From the NCBI GenBank assembly GCA_024280615.1, contig JAJRPU010000217.1, positions 1 through 9,699 on the forward strand: a stretch of 9,699 nt of DNA, in the 5' to 3' direction. The stretch is from Bacteroidota bacterium. Its GTDB lineage: Bacteria > Bacteroidota > Bacteroidia > JAADEI01. The translations under genes were made by a program, and so were the position numbers. Within the stretch, counting starts at the first letter, position 1; each line of letters begins with the position of its first letter. The notes under the pieces were generated by a model. That model saw only the letters and a program-made list of their open reading frames with translations. It made no database searches and was not told the origin of the DNA. Below, piece by piece: positions 1 through 6,094 of this stretch.

Positions 1-114
1 GGAGTATACATCTAACACGGCTGATTGATGTGGACTTGAAGTACCCACACCTACATTTTGAGCAATAACCCTCACAAACAACACTCCAAGTAGTGTAATC
101 GCCTTTTTCCTCAT
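1..114 (-). CDS. N-terminus of an exported protein with the Bacteroidetes 'GxGT..P..SAVLDV' opening (partial, cut by window edge)
   Basis: Only the first 38 codons lie in the window; the frame stays open to base 1, so the gene runs off the left edge. The start is the ATG at 114-112. Residues 1-18 form a short signal peptide (basic MRKK, a hydrophobic core, then VIAQ), with cleavage probably before or after Gln19. The mature protein begins NVGVGTSSPHQSAVLDVYS. This matches an opening I know from many Bacteroidetes secreted and surface proteins ('NVGIGTTTPHASAALDV'), which often have tail-fibre-like, adhesin-like or C-terminal sorting domains. The function cannot be told from the visible part. 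It lies 143 bases downstream of the symporter on the same strand and could be read with it or from its own promoter. Export is well supported; the protein's role is unknown. Confidence 0.8.
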   Translation of the reverse strand, partial: MRKKAITLLGVLFVRVIAQNVGVGTSSPHQSAVLDVYS

Positions 115-135
115 AGCAAAGTATTTTAGTTTTTT

Positions 136-145
136 TACACGTGTA
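136..145. promoter_or_regulatory. Perfect 10-bp palindrome upstream of the exported-protein gene
   Basis: TACACGTGTA is a perfect inverted repeat, beginning 21 bases upstream of the leftward start codon at 114. It follows a run of six Ts. It could be half of an operator or chance; a 10-bp palindrome is not rare in AT-rich intergenic DNA. The rest of the 143-base gap (115-257) shows no RNA gene and no convincing stem-loop terminator. Confidence 0.2.
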
Positions 146-257
146 TGTTGGTTTTTTGCTTATTCCTACTGAGCACTGCTAATGTAACAGTAATTTCGTA
201 TGGTTCATGGGACAAAATCAATAAATCTACTAGTAAGAGATACGTGATTCAGACTCA

Positions 258-1652
258 CTATAACCAAGAACAACTAATACTTAAAACCCACAAACACACA
301 ACAACCCATCCCAACAGATTCATAATGAATCCTTTTCGTGCCATGTATGGAATGGCTAGTTGGCCCGATGCATAGACAATAGCGTTTGGTGGTGTGGCGA
401 TGGGAAGCATAAAGGCAAGAGAAGCGCTGTAGGCAATTGGTAAAGCACCCAACAACGGGTCAATTCCCATCTGGACGTAAACAGGAATAAGAATTGGCAG
501 AAGGGTTGCGGTGGTTGCTGTATTGGAAGTCAGTTCAGTAAGGAAATTAACTGCCAGGGCAAACAACATAACTATCATTAAAGGTGGCAGGAAAGAGAGC
601 AGGTCTGTCAAGTGGTTGGCGAGGACTTGTGCGGTGCCACTGGTGGTCATCACTCTGGACAGGGCAAGCCCTCCCCCAAACAACAGCAAGATGCCCCAAT
701 CAATCATTTCAATGGCTTCTCTGGCATTGACCACTCGCCTTCCCTGAAACCGAATGCCAGTAATTAAAATAACTGCCAGAAGACCTATTATCCATGTTTT
801 AAAAATTTTAAAGGCGGGCACAAATTCTGAGACAATAGGAACCATTAACCACAGTATTATAACAACAGCGATGAAAATGGCAACATATTTCTGGATTGGC
901 GACAGTCTGTCCATCTTTATTAACACGTCCACTGCCTCATTTGGCACATTCCTCGTCAGGATAAACGATGCTATGCCCAACAGGACAGCAGAGACGGGTA
1001 GGCTAAGCACAAACCACTGAAGAAAGGAAATTTTATATCCTTCGTCCATAAGGAACCCTGCCGTAATGCCATTAGGTGGTGTCCCTATCAATGTGGCTAT
1101 CCCCCCTATGGAACTTGCCCACGCTATAATCAACAGGAATGGTCGCCTGTCTCTGAACTTCTCAGTAAGGACAAGGACTATAGGAAGAAGCATTGCTGTA
1201 ACAACTGTATTACTCATCCACATAGAAAGCACTGCTCCTATCAATCCAAGGGACACAAGCAAACCGTGTTTAGTCCTAACCCTCAACGCCTTTAATATCC
1301 CAATGCTTACCCATCTGTCTATGCCATATTTATGCAGTGTTCCGCCTATAACAAAAGTTGACAAGAACAACCATATGATCGGTGCTACATAGCCGCCACT
1401 AACATACGACCAAGAGACTGGTTCGCCATCTAACCCCCGCAAGGGAACCAAAGCAACAAACAATAACGGCAAGAGAGCCGTCGTCCATAAGGGAATTAGT
1501 TCAGTTAACCACAACCCAGCCATCAACCCAGTCAATACAATAACACTGCGGACAGAAATCAAGTCATAGTTGCCCACATCACTGATAGACAAGGCTATCA
1601 ATACAAAAATCCCAAACACAATAAAGAAAACTACCTGCCTTCCCGTTTTCAC
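258..1652 (-). CDS. DASS (SLC13-type) sodium:dicarboxylate/anion symporter
   Basis: Inner-membrane secondary transporter of the divalent anion:Na+ symporter family, which imports dicarboxylates (succinate, malate, fumarate) or, in some members, sulfate, driven by sodium. The protein is 464 residues, normal for the bacterial VcINDY/SdcS group, and strongly hydrophobic with about a dozen membrane segments. Both halves of the inverted-repeat transport core are visible. Each has an SNT motif in a re-entrant hairpin (Ser147-Asn148-Thr149 and Ser376-Asn377-Thr378) and a matching TPPN loop (GTPPN 190-194 and ATPPN 419-423), which together form the sodium and carboxylate sites. The start is GTG: an in-frame TAG lies four codons upstream and the next in-frame Met is residue 44, inside the membrane domain. 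It diverges from the lipoprotein gene with 36 bases between start codons. Family assignment is very secure; the substrate is not, though the paired SNT/TPPN sites favour a dicarboxylate. Confidence 0.93.
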   Translation of the reverse strand: MKTGRQVVFFIVFGIFVLIALSISDVGNYDLISVRSVIVLTGLMAGLWLTELIPLWTTALLPLLFVALVPLRGLDGEPVSWSYVSGGYVAPIIWLFLSTFVIGGTLHKYGIDRWVSIGILKALRVRTKHGLLVSLGLIGAVLSMWMSNTVVTAMLLPIVLVLTEKFRDRRPFLLIIAWASSIGGIATLIGTPPNGITAGFLMDEGYKISFLQWFVLSLPVSAVLLGIASFILTRNVPNEAVDVLIKMDRLSPIQKYVAIFIAVVIILWLMVPIVSEFVPAFKIFKTWIIGLLAVILITGIRFQGRRVVNAREAIEMIDWGILLLFGGGLALSRVMTTSGTAQVLANHLTDLLSFLPPLMIVMLFALAVNFLTELTSNTATTATLLPILIPVYVQMGIDPLLGALPIAYSASLAFMLPIATPPNAIVYASGQLAIPYMARKGFIMNLLGWVVVCLWVLSISCSWL

Positions 1653-1662
1653 TACTGTTACC

Positions 1663-1681
1663 TAAATTTGCTATCAAAGTA
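1663..1681. promoter_or_regulatory. Candidate divergent promoter region: TAnnTTTG box (+) facing a TACTTTG box (-)
   Basis: TAAATTTG at 1663-1670 is an exact match to the Bacteroidetes -7 consensus TAnnTTTG on the plus strand. It would place a transcript start about 12 bases before the TTG start of the lipoprotein gene. On the minus strand, TACTTTG (1681-1675) is a near match, one base short in spacing, 22 bases before the symporter GTG. The two boxes face each other around CTAT, giving the symmetrical core TTTG-CTAT-CAAA. I find no clear -33 TTG element for either. This could be overlapping promoters, an operator, or chance. Confidence 0.3.
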
Positions 1682-1688
1682 AAGAAAC

Positions 1689-1919
1689 TTGAGAATTCTA
1701 CTTGTGATTGTTTTAGCACTGGCAGTATTCTCTTCTTGTCGACGGGACTATGTCTGCGACTGCTCGGTCTATAGCAAAAGCGGAAATTTGATAATAAAAG
1801 TGGAAGCAGAGATTCGTGCCCGTTCATTTGAAAAAGAGAAAATGTGCTCTCAGATTCAGCGTAAACTAAACGATATTTACAGATACGCCGAACCAACCGT
1901 AACATGCATTATCAGATAA
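1689..1919 (+). CDS. Small four-cysteine lipoprotein, function unknown
   Basis: A 76-residue predicted lipoprotein. Residues 1-16 form a short signal peptide (MRILLVIVLALAVFSS) ending in the lipobox F-S-S-C, so Cys17 should be acylated and the protein anchored to a membrane facing outwards. The mature part has R-R-D-Y-V-C-D-C, a beta-like stretch (LIIKVEAEI), a charged helix carrying M-C-S, and a terminal V-T-C-I. That gives four cysteines beyond the lipidated one, which could form two disulfides. From memory, Bacteroidetes genomes hold many tiny lipoproteins of this plan (K-D-Y-x-C-x-C, then a helix with Cys, then T-C near the end), none with a known function. The start is TTG at 1689, chosen because a TAA stop lies two codons upstream and the alternative GTG at 1704 would lose the basic N-terminal residue. 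Purines (AAAGTAAAGAAA) precede it. Confidence 0.7.
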   Translation: MRILLVIVLALAVFSSCRRDYVCDCSVYSKSGNLIIKVEAEIRARSFEKEKMCSQIQRKLNDIYRYAEPTVTCIIR

Positions 1920-1980
1920 ACTATTTTCAATACTAACCATTCTCGCTATCTTCGTTATAATACAAAAACAAAAAGGCAAT

Positions 1981-2223
1981 ATGAAAACTTGGACATTTCC
2001 AGCACTTATAGGTATTGGCTTCATCCTTGCAGGATACATCCTCTTCGTGCATCCCGAAATAATAGCCTACATTATTGCGTCCCTTTTTGTGCTCGTAGGC
2101 ATAGCCCTTCTGTTCGTCGCTTTCACAATGTGGAAAGAGTCCAGAGCCTTACAAAAGGTTCTTAGGGAACTGGAAGAAGAAGCCGAATTTGAAGAAGTTG
2201 CCGAAAACAACGAAACAAAATAA
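1981..2223 (+). CDS. Small two-helix membrane protein upstream of moxR
   Basis: An 80-residue protein with two membrane helices (about residues 6-24 and 29-50) joined by a tight turn, HPEII. These are followed by a basic flank and an acidic helical tail of about 30 residues (E-L-E-E-E-A-E-F-E-E-V-A-E), likely in the cytoplasm. The two-helix part loosely recalls short DUF3096-like membrane proteins (helix, 'P-x-I-I-x-Y-I-I-A' turn, helix); I hold that weakly. The start is ATG at 1981, with a weak ribosome site, AAAAGG, five nucleotides before it. Its stop lies 6 bases before moxR, so it is probably co-transcribed with the Bat genes, and its acidic tail could contact a cytoplasmic partner (inference). 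In the 61-base gap upstream, TATCTTCG at 1947-1954 is a one-mismatch -7 box and might be the operon promoter. Confidence 0.7.
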   Translation: MKTWTFPALIGIGFILAGYILFVHPEIIAYIIASLFVLVGIALLFVAFTMWKESRALQKVLRELEEEAEFEEVAENNETK

Positions 2224-2229
2224 ACCGTT

Positions 2230-3246
2230 ATGGACCTGCAACCCGAACCATATAACGTTGACACTTCCTTGAAGGACATCTCAGACCGTGTTGAGAAACA
2301 CGCAACTATTCTGGATGCCATTAGGAAAGAGATTTCTCGTGTTATTGTCGGTCAGGAATATATGGTTGAAAGATTATTGATTGCCCTGCTTAGCAATGGA
2401 CACATCCTTCTGGAAGGAATGCCTGGATTGGCTAAAACCCTCGCCATCAAAACACTTGCACAAACCCTCTCTCTGGACTTTAACAGAATCCAGTTCACGC
2501 CAGACCTTCTGCCAGCAGACATAACGGGAACAATGATATACAATCATCAGACAGCATCTTTTATGGTCAAAAAAGGACCCATTTTTGCCAACTTAATCCT
2601 TGCGGATGAAATAAATCGTGCCCCGCCAAAGGTTCAAGCAGCCCTGTTGGAAGCAATGCAGGAAAGACAGGTAACCATCGGCGAGCAGACATATAGACTG
2701 CCTGAGCCCTTTATGGTTATGGCAACTCAAAACCCCATTGAGCAGGAAGGAACATATCCATTGCCTGAGGCACAGGTGGACAGATTCATGATGAAAGTGA
2801 TTGTTACCTATCCAGACAGGGAAACAGAACGCAAAATTCTCAGGCTCAACCTGAAAGGCAAATTGCCTGAAGTGAAGCCAGTCTGCTCGGCAAACGATAT
2901 AATTGAAATCAGAGAAACTTCATTTATGATTTACATGGACGAACGTGTGGAAAACTATATTCTGGACATAATCTTTGCCACTCGGGAACCAGAACAGTTT
3001 GGTCTTGAACATCTGGTGCCTTATATCCAATATGGTGTTTCGCCTCGTGGAACAATCTTCCTTGCTCAGGCTTCAAGGGCTTTCGCACTGCTCAACCACA
3101 GACCCTTCGTTTTACCAGATGACGTGCGTGCCGTGGTTGCAGACGTCCTCAGACACAGGATAGGCTTGACCTATGAAGCAGAGGCAGAAAACATATCATC
3201 AGACAAAATAATTGCAGAGATTTTACGTAAAATAGAAGTGCCCTGA
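2230..3246 (+). CDS. moxR: MoxR-family AAA+ ATPase of the Bat operon
   Basis: Cytoplasmic AAA+ ATPase of the MoxR type (AAA_3 with a C-terminal lid), 338 residues, full length. An N-terminal helix (20-38) leads into the ATPase core: Walker A GMPGLAKT at 63-70, Walker B LILADE at 122-127 followed by INRAPPKVQAALLEAM, sensor 1 in MATQNPIEQEGTYPLPEAQ (Asn168), a likely arginine finger Arg185 in QVDRF, and sensor 2 SPRG at 271-274. The protein ends KIEVP, as full-length family members commonly do. MoxR proteins are thought to act as chaperone-like ATPases working with VWA-domain partners, which here are encoded immediately downstream. The ATG at 2230 lies 6 bases after the preceding stop. Its TGA stop (3244-3246) overlaps the apparent CTG start of the next gene as CTGA. 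Its family and placement are secure; its actual substrate is unknown. Confidence 0.95.
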   Translation: MDLQPEPYNVDTSLKDISDRVEKHATILDAIRKEISRVIVGQEYMVERLLIALLSNGHILLEGMPGLAKTLAIKTLAQTLSLDFNRIQFTPDLLPADITGTMIYNHQTASFMVKKGPIFANLILADEINRAPPKVQAALLEAMQERQVTIGEQTYRLPEPFMVMATQNPIEQEGTYPLPEAQVDRFMMKVIVTYPDRETERKILRLNLKGKLPEVKPVCSANDIIEIRETSFMIYMDERVENYILDIIFATREPEQFGLEHLVPYIQYGVSPRGTIFLAQASRAFALLNHRPFVLPDDVRAVVADVLRHRIGLTYEAEAENISSDKIIAEILRKIEVP

Positions 3247-4136
3247 CATTAAAGGACATCCTCAAAAAGGTTCACAGACTTGAAATAACAGCCCGCAGAC
3301 ACTCTCAGCAATACCTAATTGGCAACTGGAAGAGTAGGTTTCGTGGGCACGGAATGTCCTTCTCTGAAGTGCGAGCCTATTCCTATGGCGATGACCCCAG
3401 ACACATAGACTGGAACGTTACAGCCCGAATGGACCAACCTTATGTGAAGGTCTTTGAAGAAGAGCGGGAAATGCTTGTTAGTATAGTTCTTGACTCAGCC
3501 CCCTCTATGCTCTTCGGCTCAACAGAAAAAACAAAAAATGACATAGCCTTAGAGATTCTTGCAGTGTTGACCTATTCGGCGTTGCATAGTGGCGACAGGG
3601 TGTCCCTGACCATTCCGCTTAAAGACCAAATTTTGTGGGTGCCCCCTCGGAAAGGAAAGGCATCCCTGCCTGTAATACTTAGAAAAGCATTTATTCCAGA
3701 AACAAAGCGTGTTTCAGGCAAACTGACCGATGCCCTATCGCTAATCAAAGGACGCTTTAAGCATCACGCAGTAGTAATAATCATTTCCGATTTCTTTGAA
3801 TTGCCCGATGAAACAATTATTAAAAACCTATCTCAAACAAAAGAATTAATTTTCATTAGGCTTGAAGACCCTTTGGAAGCCAACCTGCCCAGAGCGGGTG
3901 TCCTGTCCTTGCAAACTTTTGATGGCAAAACCCTTACCATAGACACGTCATCAAACGAGGTCAGAAAAGCATATGAACAAAGGCGACAACAGTGGCTATC
4001 CCAATTCCACGAACTGGTTCAAGCAGCTCGTGGCGACCTGATGGAACTGCAAACAGATAGGAAATATATGCCTGCCCTTGCCCAACTATTCGCTATGCGT
4101 AAGCGTTCAGCCAATGCGTTGAAACTAACAGCATAA
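3243..4136 (+). CDS. DUF58 (VWA-like) protein of the Bat operon, apparent CTG start
   Basis: Soluble cytoplasmic DUF58 protein, the usual partner encoded just after moxR in Bat operons (sometimes called BatX). Starting at the CTG at 3243 gives 297 residues. The family hallmark runs from residue 38: M-S-F-S-E-V-R, then Y-G-D-D-P-R-H-I-D-W-N (48-58), then A-R-M and K-V-F-E-E-E-R-E (69-76). The first ATG, at 3354, would remove 37 residues that clearly belong to the fold (LKDILKKVHRLEITARR, then FRGHG). Upstream in this frame there is no ATG, GTG or TTG before the TAA at 3228. CTG at 3243 overlaps the moxR stop as CTGA, like an ATGA coupling site. The VWA metal motif is degenerate: Asp84-Ser-Ala-Pro-Ser88 instead of DxSxS, followed later by I-S-D-F rather than TDG. 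Metal binding may therefore be weak or lost. The family call is firm; the start codon is inferred. Confidence 0.88.
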   Translation: MTLKDILKKVHRLEITARRHSQQYLIGNWKSRFRGHGMSFSEVRAYSYGDDPRHIDWNVTARMDQPYVKVFEEEREMLVSIVLDSAPSMLFGSTEKTKNDIALEILAVLTYSALHSGDRVSLTIPLKDQILWVPPRKGKASLPVILRKAFIPETKRVSGKLTDALSLIKGRFKHHAVVIIISDFFELPDETIIKNLSQTKELIFIRLEDPLEANLPRAGVLSLQTFDGKTLTIDTSSNEVRKAYEQRRQQWLSQFHELVQAARGDLMELQTDRKYMPALAQLFAMRKRSANALKLTA

Positions 4137-4147
4137 CTACGTGAGAT

Positions 4148-5110
4148 ATGGCAGGATTGAGATTATGGTTTATTGTGGCTATTGCCACTATACTTGGCAT
4201 CCCCCGCATTAACGCAACTGCCCCCATCTCTTATTCCCTTGAGCCAGATTCAGTGGTCGTCGGACAACCTATCTATTTTTCCATATCCATCAATATCTGG
4301 GAAGGTGTTCAGACAAGCCTTATCCTGCCCAAAGATTCCTTTAAACCTTTGCACATTTTGAGCCTAACTGACACAACTCTAACAATTAATAACCGAAGCA
4401 CTCAGATTTATGATATTGTGTTGGCAGGATATGACAGCCTTGACGTTGAACTAAGCCCCGTTAAAATAGTTCTTGACTATCCCGATGCAGGTGCAGATAC
4501 CTTCACTATCTCAGGACTATCAGTGAAAATAAGGCTACTGCCTGTTGACACAACACAGGACATCAAGCCCCCCCAACAATTCCCTATCTCTCTGTCTTGG
4601 ACAGACCGTCTTCTGATGCTCTGGTATCAATACTGGTATGTCCTCTTGCTTCTGTTATTACTATTGCTAATCATTGGGGGCTTCCTACTATGGCGACACA
4701 GAGATAAAATTCCTTTCCTGAAACAACTTTCGCCGTACGAAAAAGCTATGAAAACACTTGAGAAACTGGAACGTTCTCAACTGCCTGAAAAACGCAAGTT
4801 CAAAGAATTCTACGACACTGCCTCGGACACTCTAAGGAAATATCTGGAAGAAGAACTGGGCATTCCAGCCCTTGAAATGACAACTTCAGAACTCAGTCAA
4901 GCAATTGAACAATATCCTTTTAAAGACGACTTAATGGAATTGCTTCGGGAAGCCGACCTCGTCAAATTCGCTAAAATATCTCTTTCGCCAGCCCAAGCAT
5001 ATATGTTCCTTACCAAGGCTCGCCATGTCCTTGAAGACATGCACTCTTTCATATCCTCTCAAAAGACAACCAAACAAAAAGGATCTGGCAATGCTTCCAA
5101 TGGAAAATGA
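4148..5110 (+). CDS. Exported, membrane-anchored DUF4381/BatD-like small Bat-operon protein
   Basis: A 320-residue protein with an N-terminal signal sequence (about residues 5-24) and a beta-rich periplasmic region (about 25-150) opening Y-S-L-E-P-D-S-V-V-V-G-Q-P-I, much like the start of a BatD beta domain. One membrane helix follows (about 163-182, containing nine consecutive leucines), then a basic stop-transfer flank (W-R-H-R-D-K) and a helical cytoplasmic tail. The tail carries the family-like pattern L-R-K-Y-L-E-E-E-L-G-I-P-A-L-E-M-T-T-S-E-L near 229-249. The layout is a miniature BatD. Genes of this type commonly lie between the DUF58 gene and batA in Bacteroidetes, and resemble DUF4381 proteins elsewhere. 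It starts at the ATG at 4148, 11 bases after the previous stop, and overlaps the start of batA by 20 bases. A scaffold linking periplasmic VWA proteins to cytoplasmic MoxR is plausible but inferred. Confidence 0.8.
   Translation: MAGLRLWFIVAIATILGIPRINATAPISYSLEPDSVVVGQPIYFSISINIWEGVQTSLILPKDSFKPLHILSLTDTTLTINNRSTQIYDIVLAGYDSLDVELSPVKIVLDYPDAGADTFTISGLSVKIRLLPVDTTQDIKPPQQFPISLSWTDRLLMLWYQYWYVLLLLLLLLLIIGGFLLWRHRDKIPFLKQLSPYEKAMKTLEKLERSQLPEKRKFKEFYDTASDTLRKYLEEELGIPALEMTTSELSQAIEQYPFKDDLMELLREADLVKFAKISLSPAQAYMFLTKARHVLEDMHSFISSQKTTKQKGSGNASNGK
5076..5083 (+). promoter_or_regulatory. Ribosome-binding site setting the batA start
   Basis: AAAAAGGA ends 7 bases before the ATG at 5091, the best Shine-Dalgarno-like site at any Bat junction here. 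It favours 5091 over the ATG at 5100 and over the far upstream in-frame ATG at 5025. It lies inside the end of the preceding gene. Confidence 0.5.
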
Positions 5111-6092
5111 ACAATTCTATTTTGACGCTTTATTAAAGCCATTGTGGACGTATATAGCCCTTGGCATTTCCCTATTAGCATTCCTCTTGTTTGCACTCAG
5201 GAAGAAGAAAGGAATTTTGTTCAGCACTAGCAAATTCTTTGGAGCCACAGGCGTCCGACCAATCCTCATCCCAATTGGTTTCCTCTTTCTGTTCCTGTCT
5301 GCCATTGCTCTGTCCATAGCCATCGGTATGCCCGTTAGGTTTTCTTCCATAGAACAGCAATATACTTATGGAGTGGATATAGTCTTTGTCGTTGACGTTT
5401 CCACAAGCATGCTTGCACAAGACCTAAAACCAGACAGACTGGAAGCAGCAAAGAAAGTGGTTGAAGACTTTGTTATGCGACGGCACGGCGACAGGTTCGG
5501 CCTCGTTGCCTTCGCGGGAGATGCCGTTACCCTCATCCCCGTTACCTCAGACAAAAAACTGCTAATCTCTTGGTTGAGAGACCTATCGCCAGACTTCATG
5601 AGCGACGGAACAGCAATCGGCTTGGGCATAGCAACAGCAGTCAACAGACTCAAAGAATCAGAAGCACAAAGCAAAGTGATTATTTTGCTCACAGACGGCG
5701 AAAACAACACTGGATTTATCAATCCTATTGATGCCGCCCAACTCGCCAAACAATTGGGAATTAAAATCTATACTATCGGCGTTGGGACCTACGGCAAAGC
5801 CCCCTATCCAGTGTCCACGCCTTTCGGAACACAAACAGTGCTCGTGGAAGTGAGCATAAATGAAGACCTGCTTAAAGAAATAGCCGAAATAACTGGCGGG
5901 AAATACTATCGTGCAACAGATAATAAAACCCTTGAAAAAATCTTTGAAGAAATAGACCAACTTGAAAAGACCAAACTGGAAACACACGTTTACAGGAAGG
6001 AAGAGCATGTCCCTGAACCGTTCTTAAAACTGGCAGCAGTGGGCATCTTGGCATTTATCTTGCTATATGCATTGGCAAACCCTAAACCATAA
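5091..6092 (+). CDS. batA: BatA: membrane-anchored VWA-domain aerotolerance protein
   Basis: A 333-residue inner-membrane protein. Two N-terminal membrane helices (about 18-36 and 57-80) are separated by a basic loop (R-K-K-K), then come a VWA domain (about 94-295) and a C-terminal helix (311-328). The positive-inside rule puts the VWA domain in the periplasm. The MIDAS metal site is intact: Asp102-Val-Ser104-Thr-Ser106, Thr174 in S-D-G-T-A-I-G, and Asp202 in L-T-D-G-E-N-N. BatA and BatB are known to form complexes in Bacteroides and to support aerotolerance; molecular activity is unresolved. The start is set at 5091 rather than the in-frame ATG at 5025, because the extra 22 residues are unlike the family, lie inside the upstream gene, and a good ribosome site precedes 5091. 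The gene overlaps the upstream one by 20 bases; the next gene begins 2 bases after its stop. Confidence 0.93.
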   Translation: MLPMENEQFYFDALLKPLWTYIALGISLLAFLLFALRKKKGILFSTSKFFGATGVRPILIPIGFLFLFLSAIALSIAIGMPVRFSSIEQQYTYGVDIVFVVDVSTSMLAQDLKPDRLEAAKKVVEDFVMRRHGDRFGLVAFAGDAVTLIPVTSDKKLLISWLRDLSPDFMSDGTAIGLGIATAVNRLKESEAQSKVIILLTDGENNTGFINPIDAAQLAKQLGIKIYTIGVGTYGKAPYPVSTPFGTQTVLVEVSINEDLLKEIAEITGGKYYRATDNKTLEKIFEEIDQLEKTKLETHVYRKEEHVPEPFLKLAAVGILAFILLYALANPKP

Positions 6093-6094
6093 CA

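Noticed and set aside
145..375. Rightward open frame of 76 codons across the left intergenic gap
   Set aside because: It overlaps the end of the symporter in the antisense direction, has no recognisable domain, and its composition looks like chance translation.
5025..5090. Upstream ATG extension of batA
   Set aside because: The extra 22 residues lie inside the upstream gene, are unlike BatA N-termini, and a better start with a ribosome site exists at 5091.
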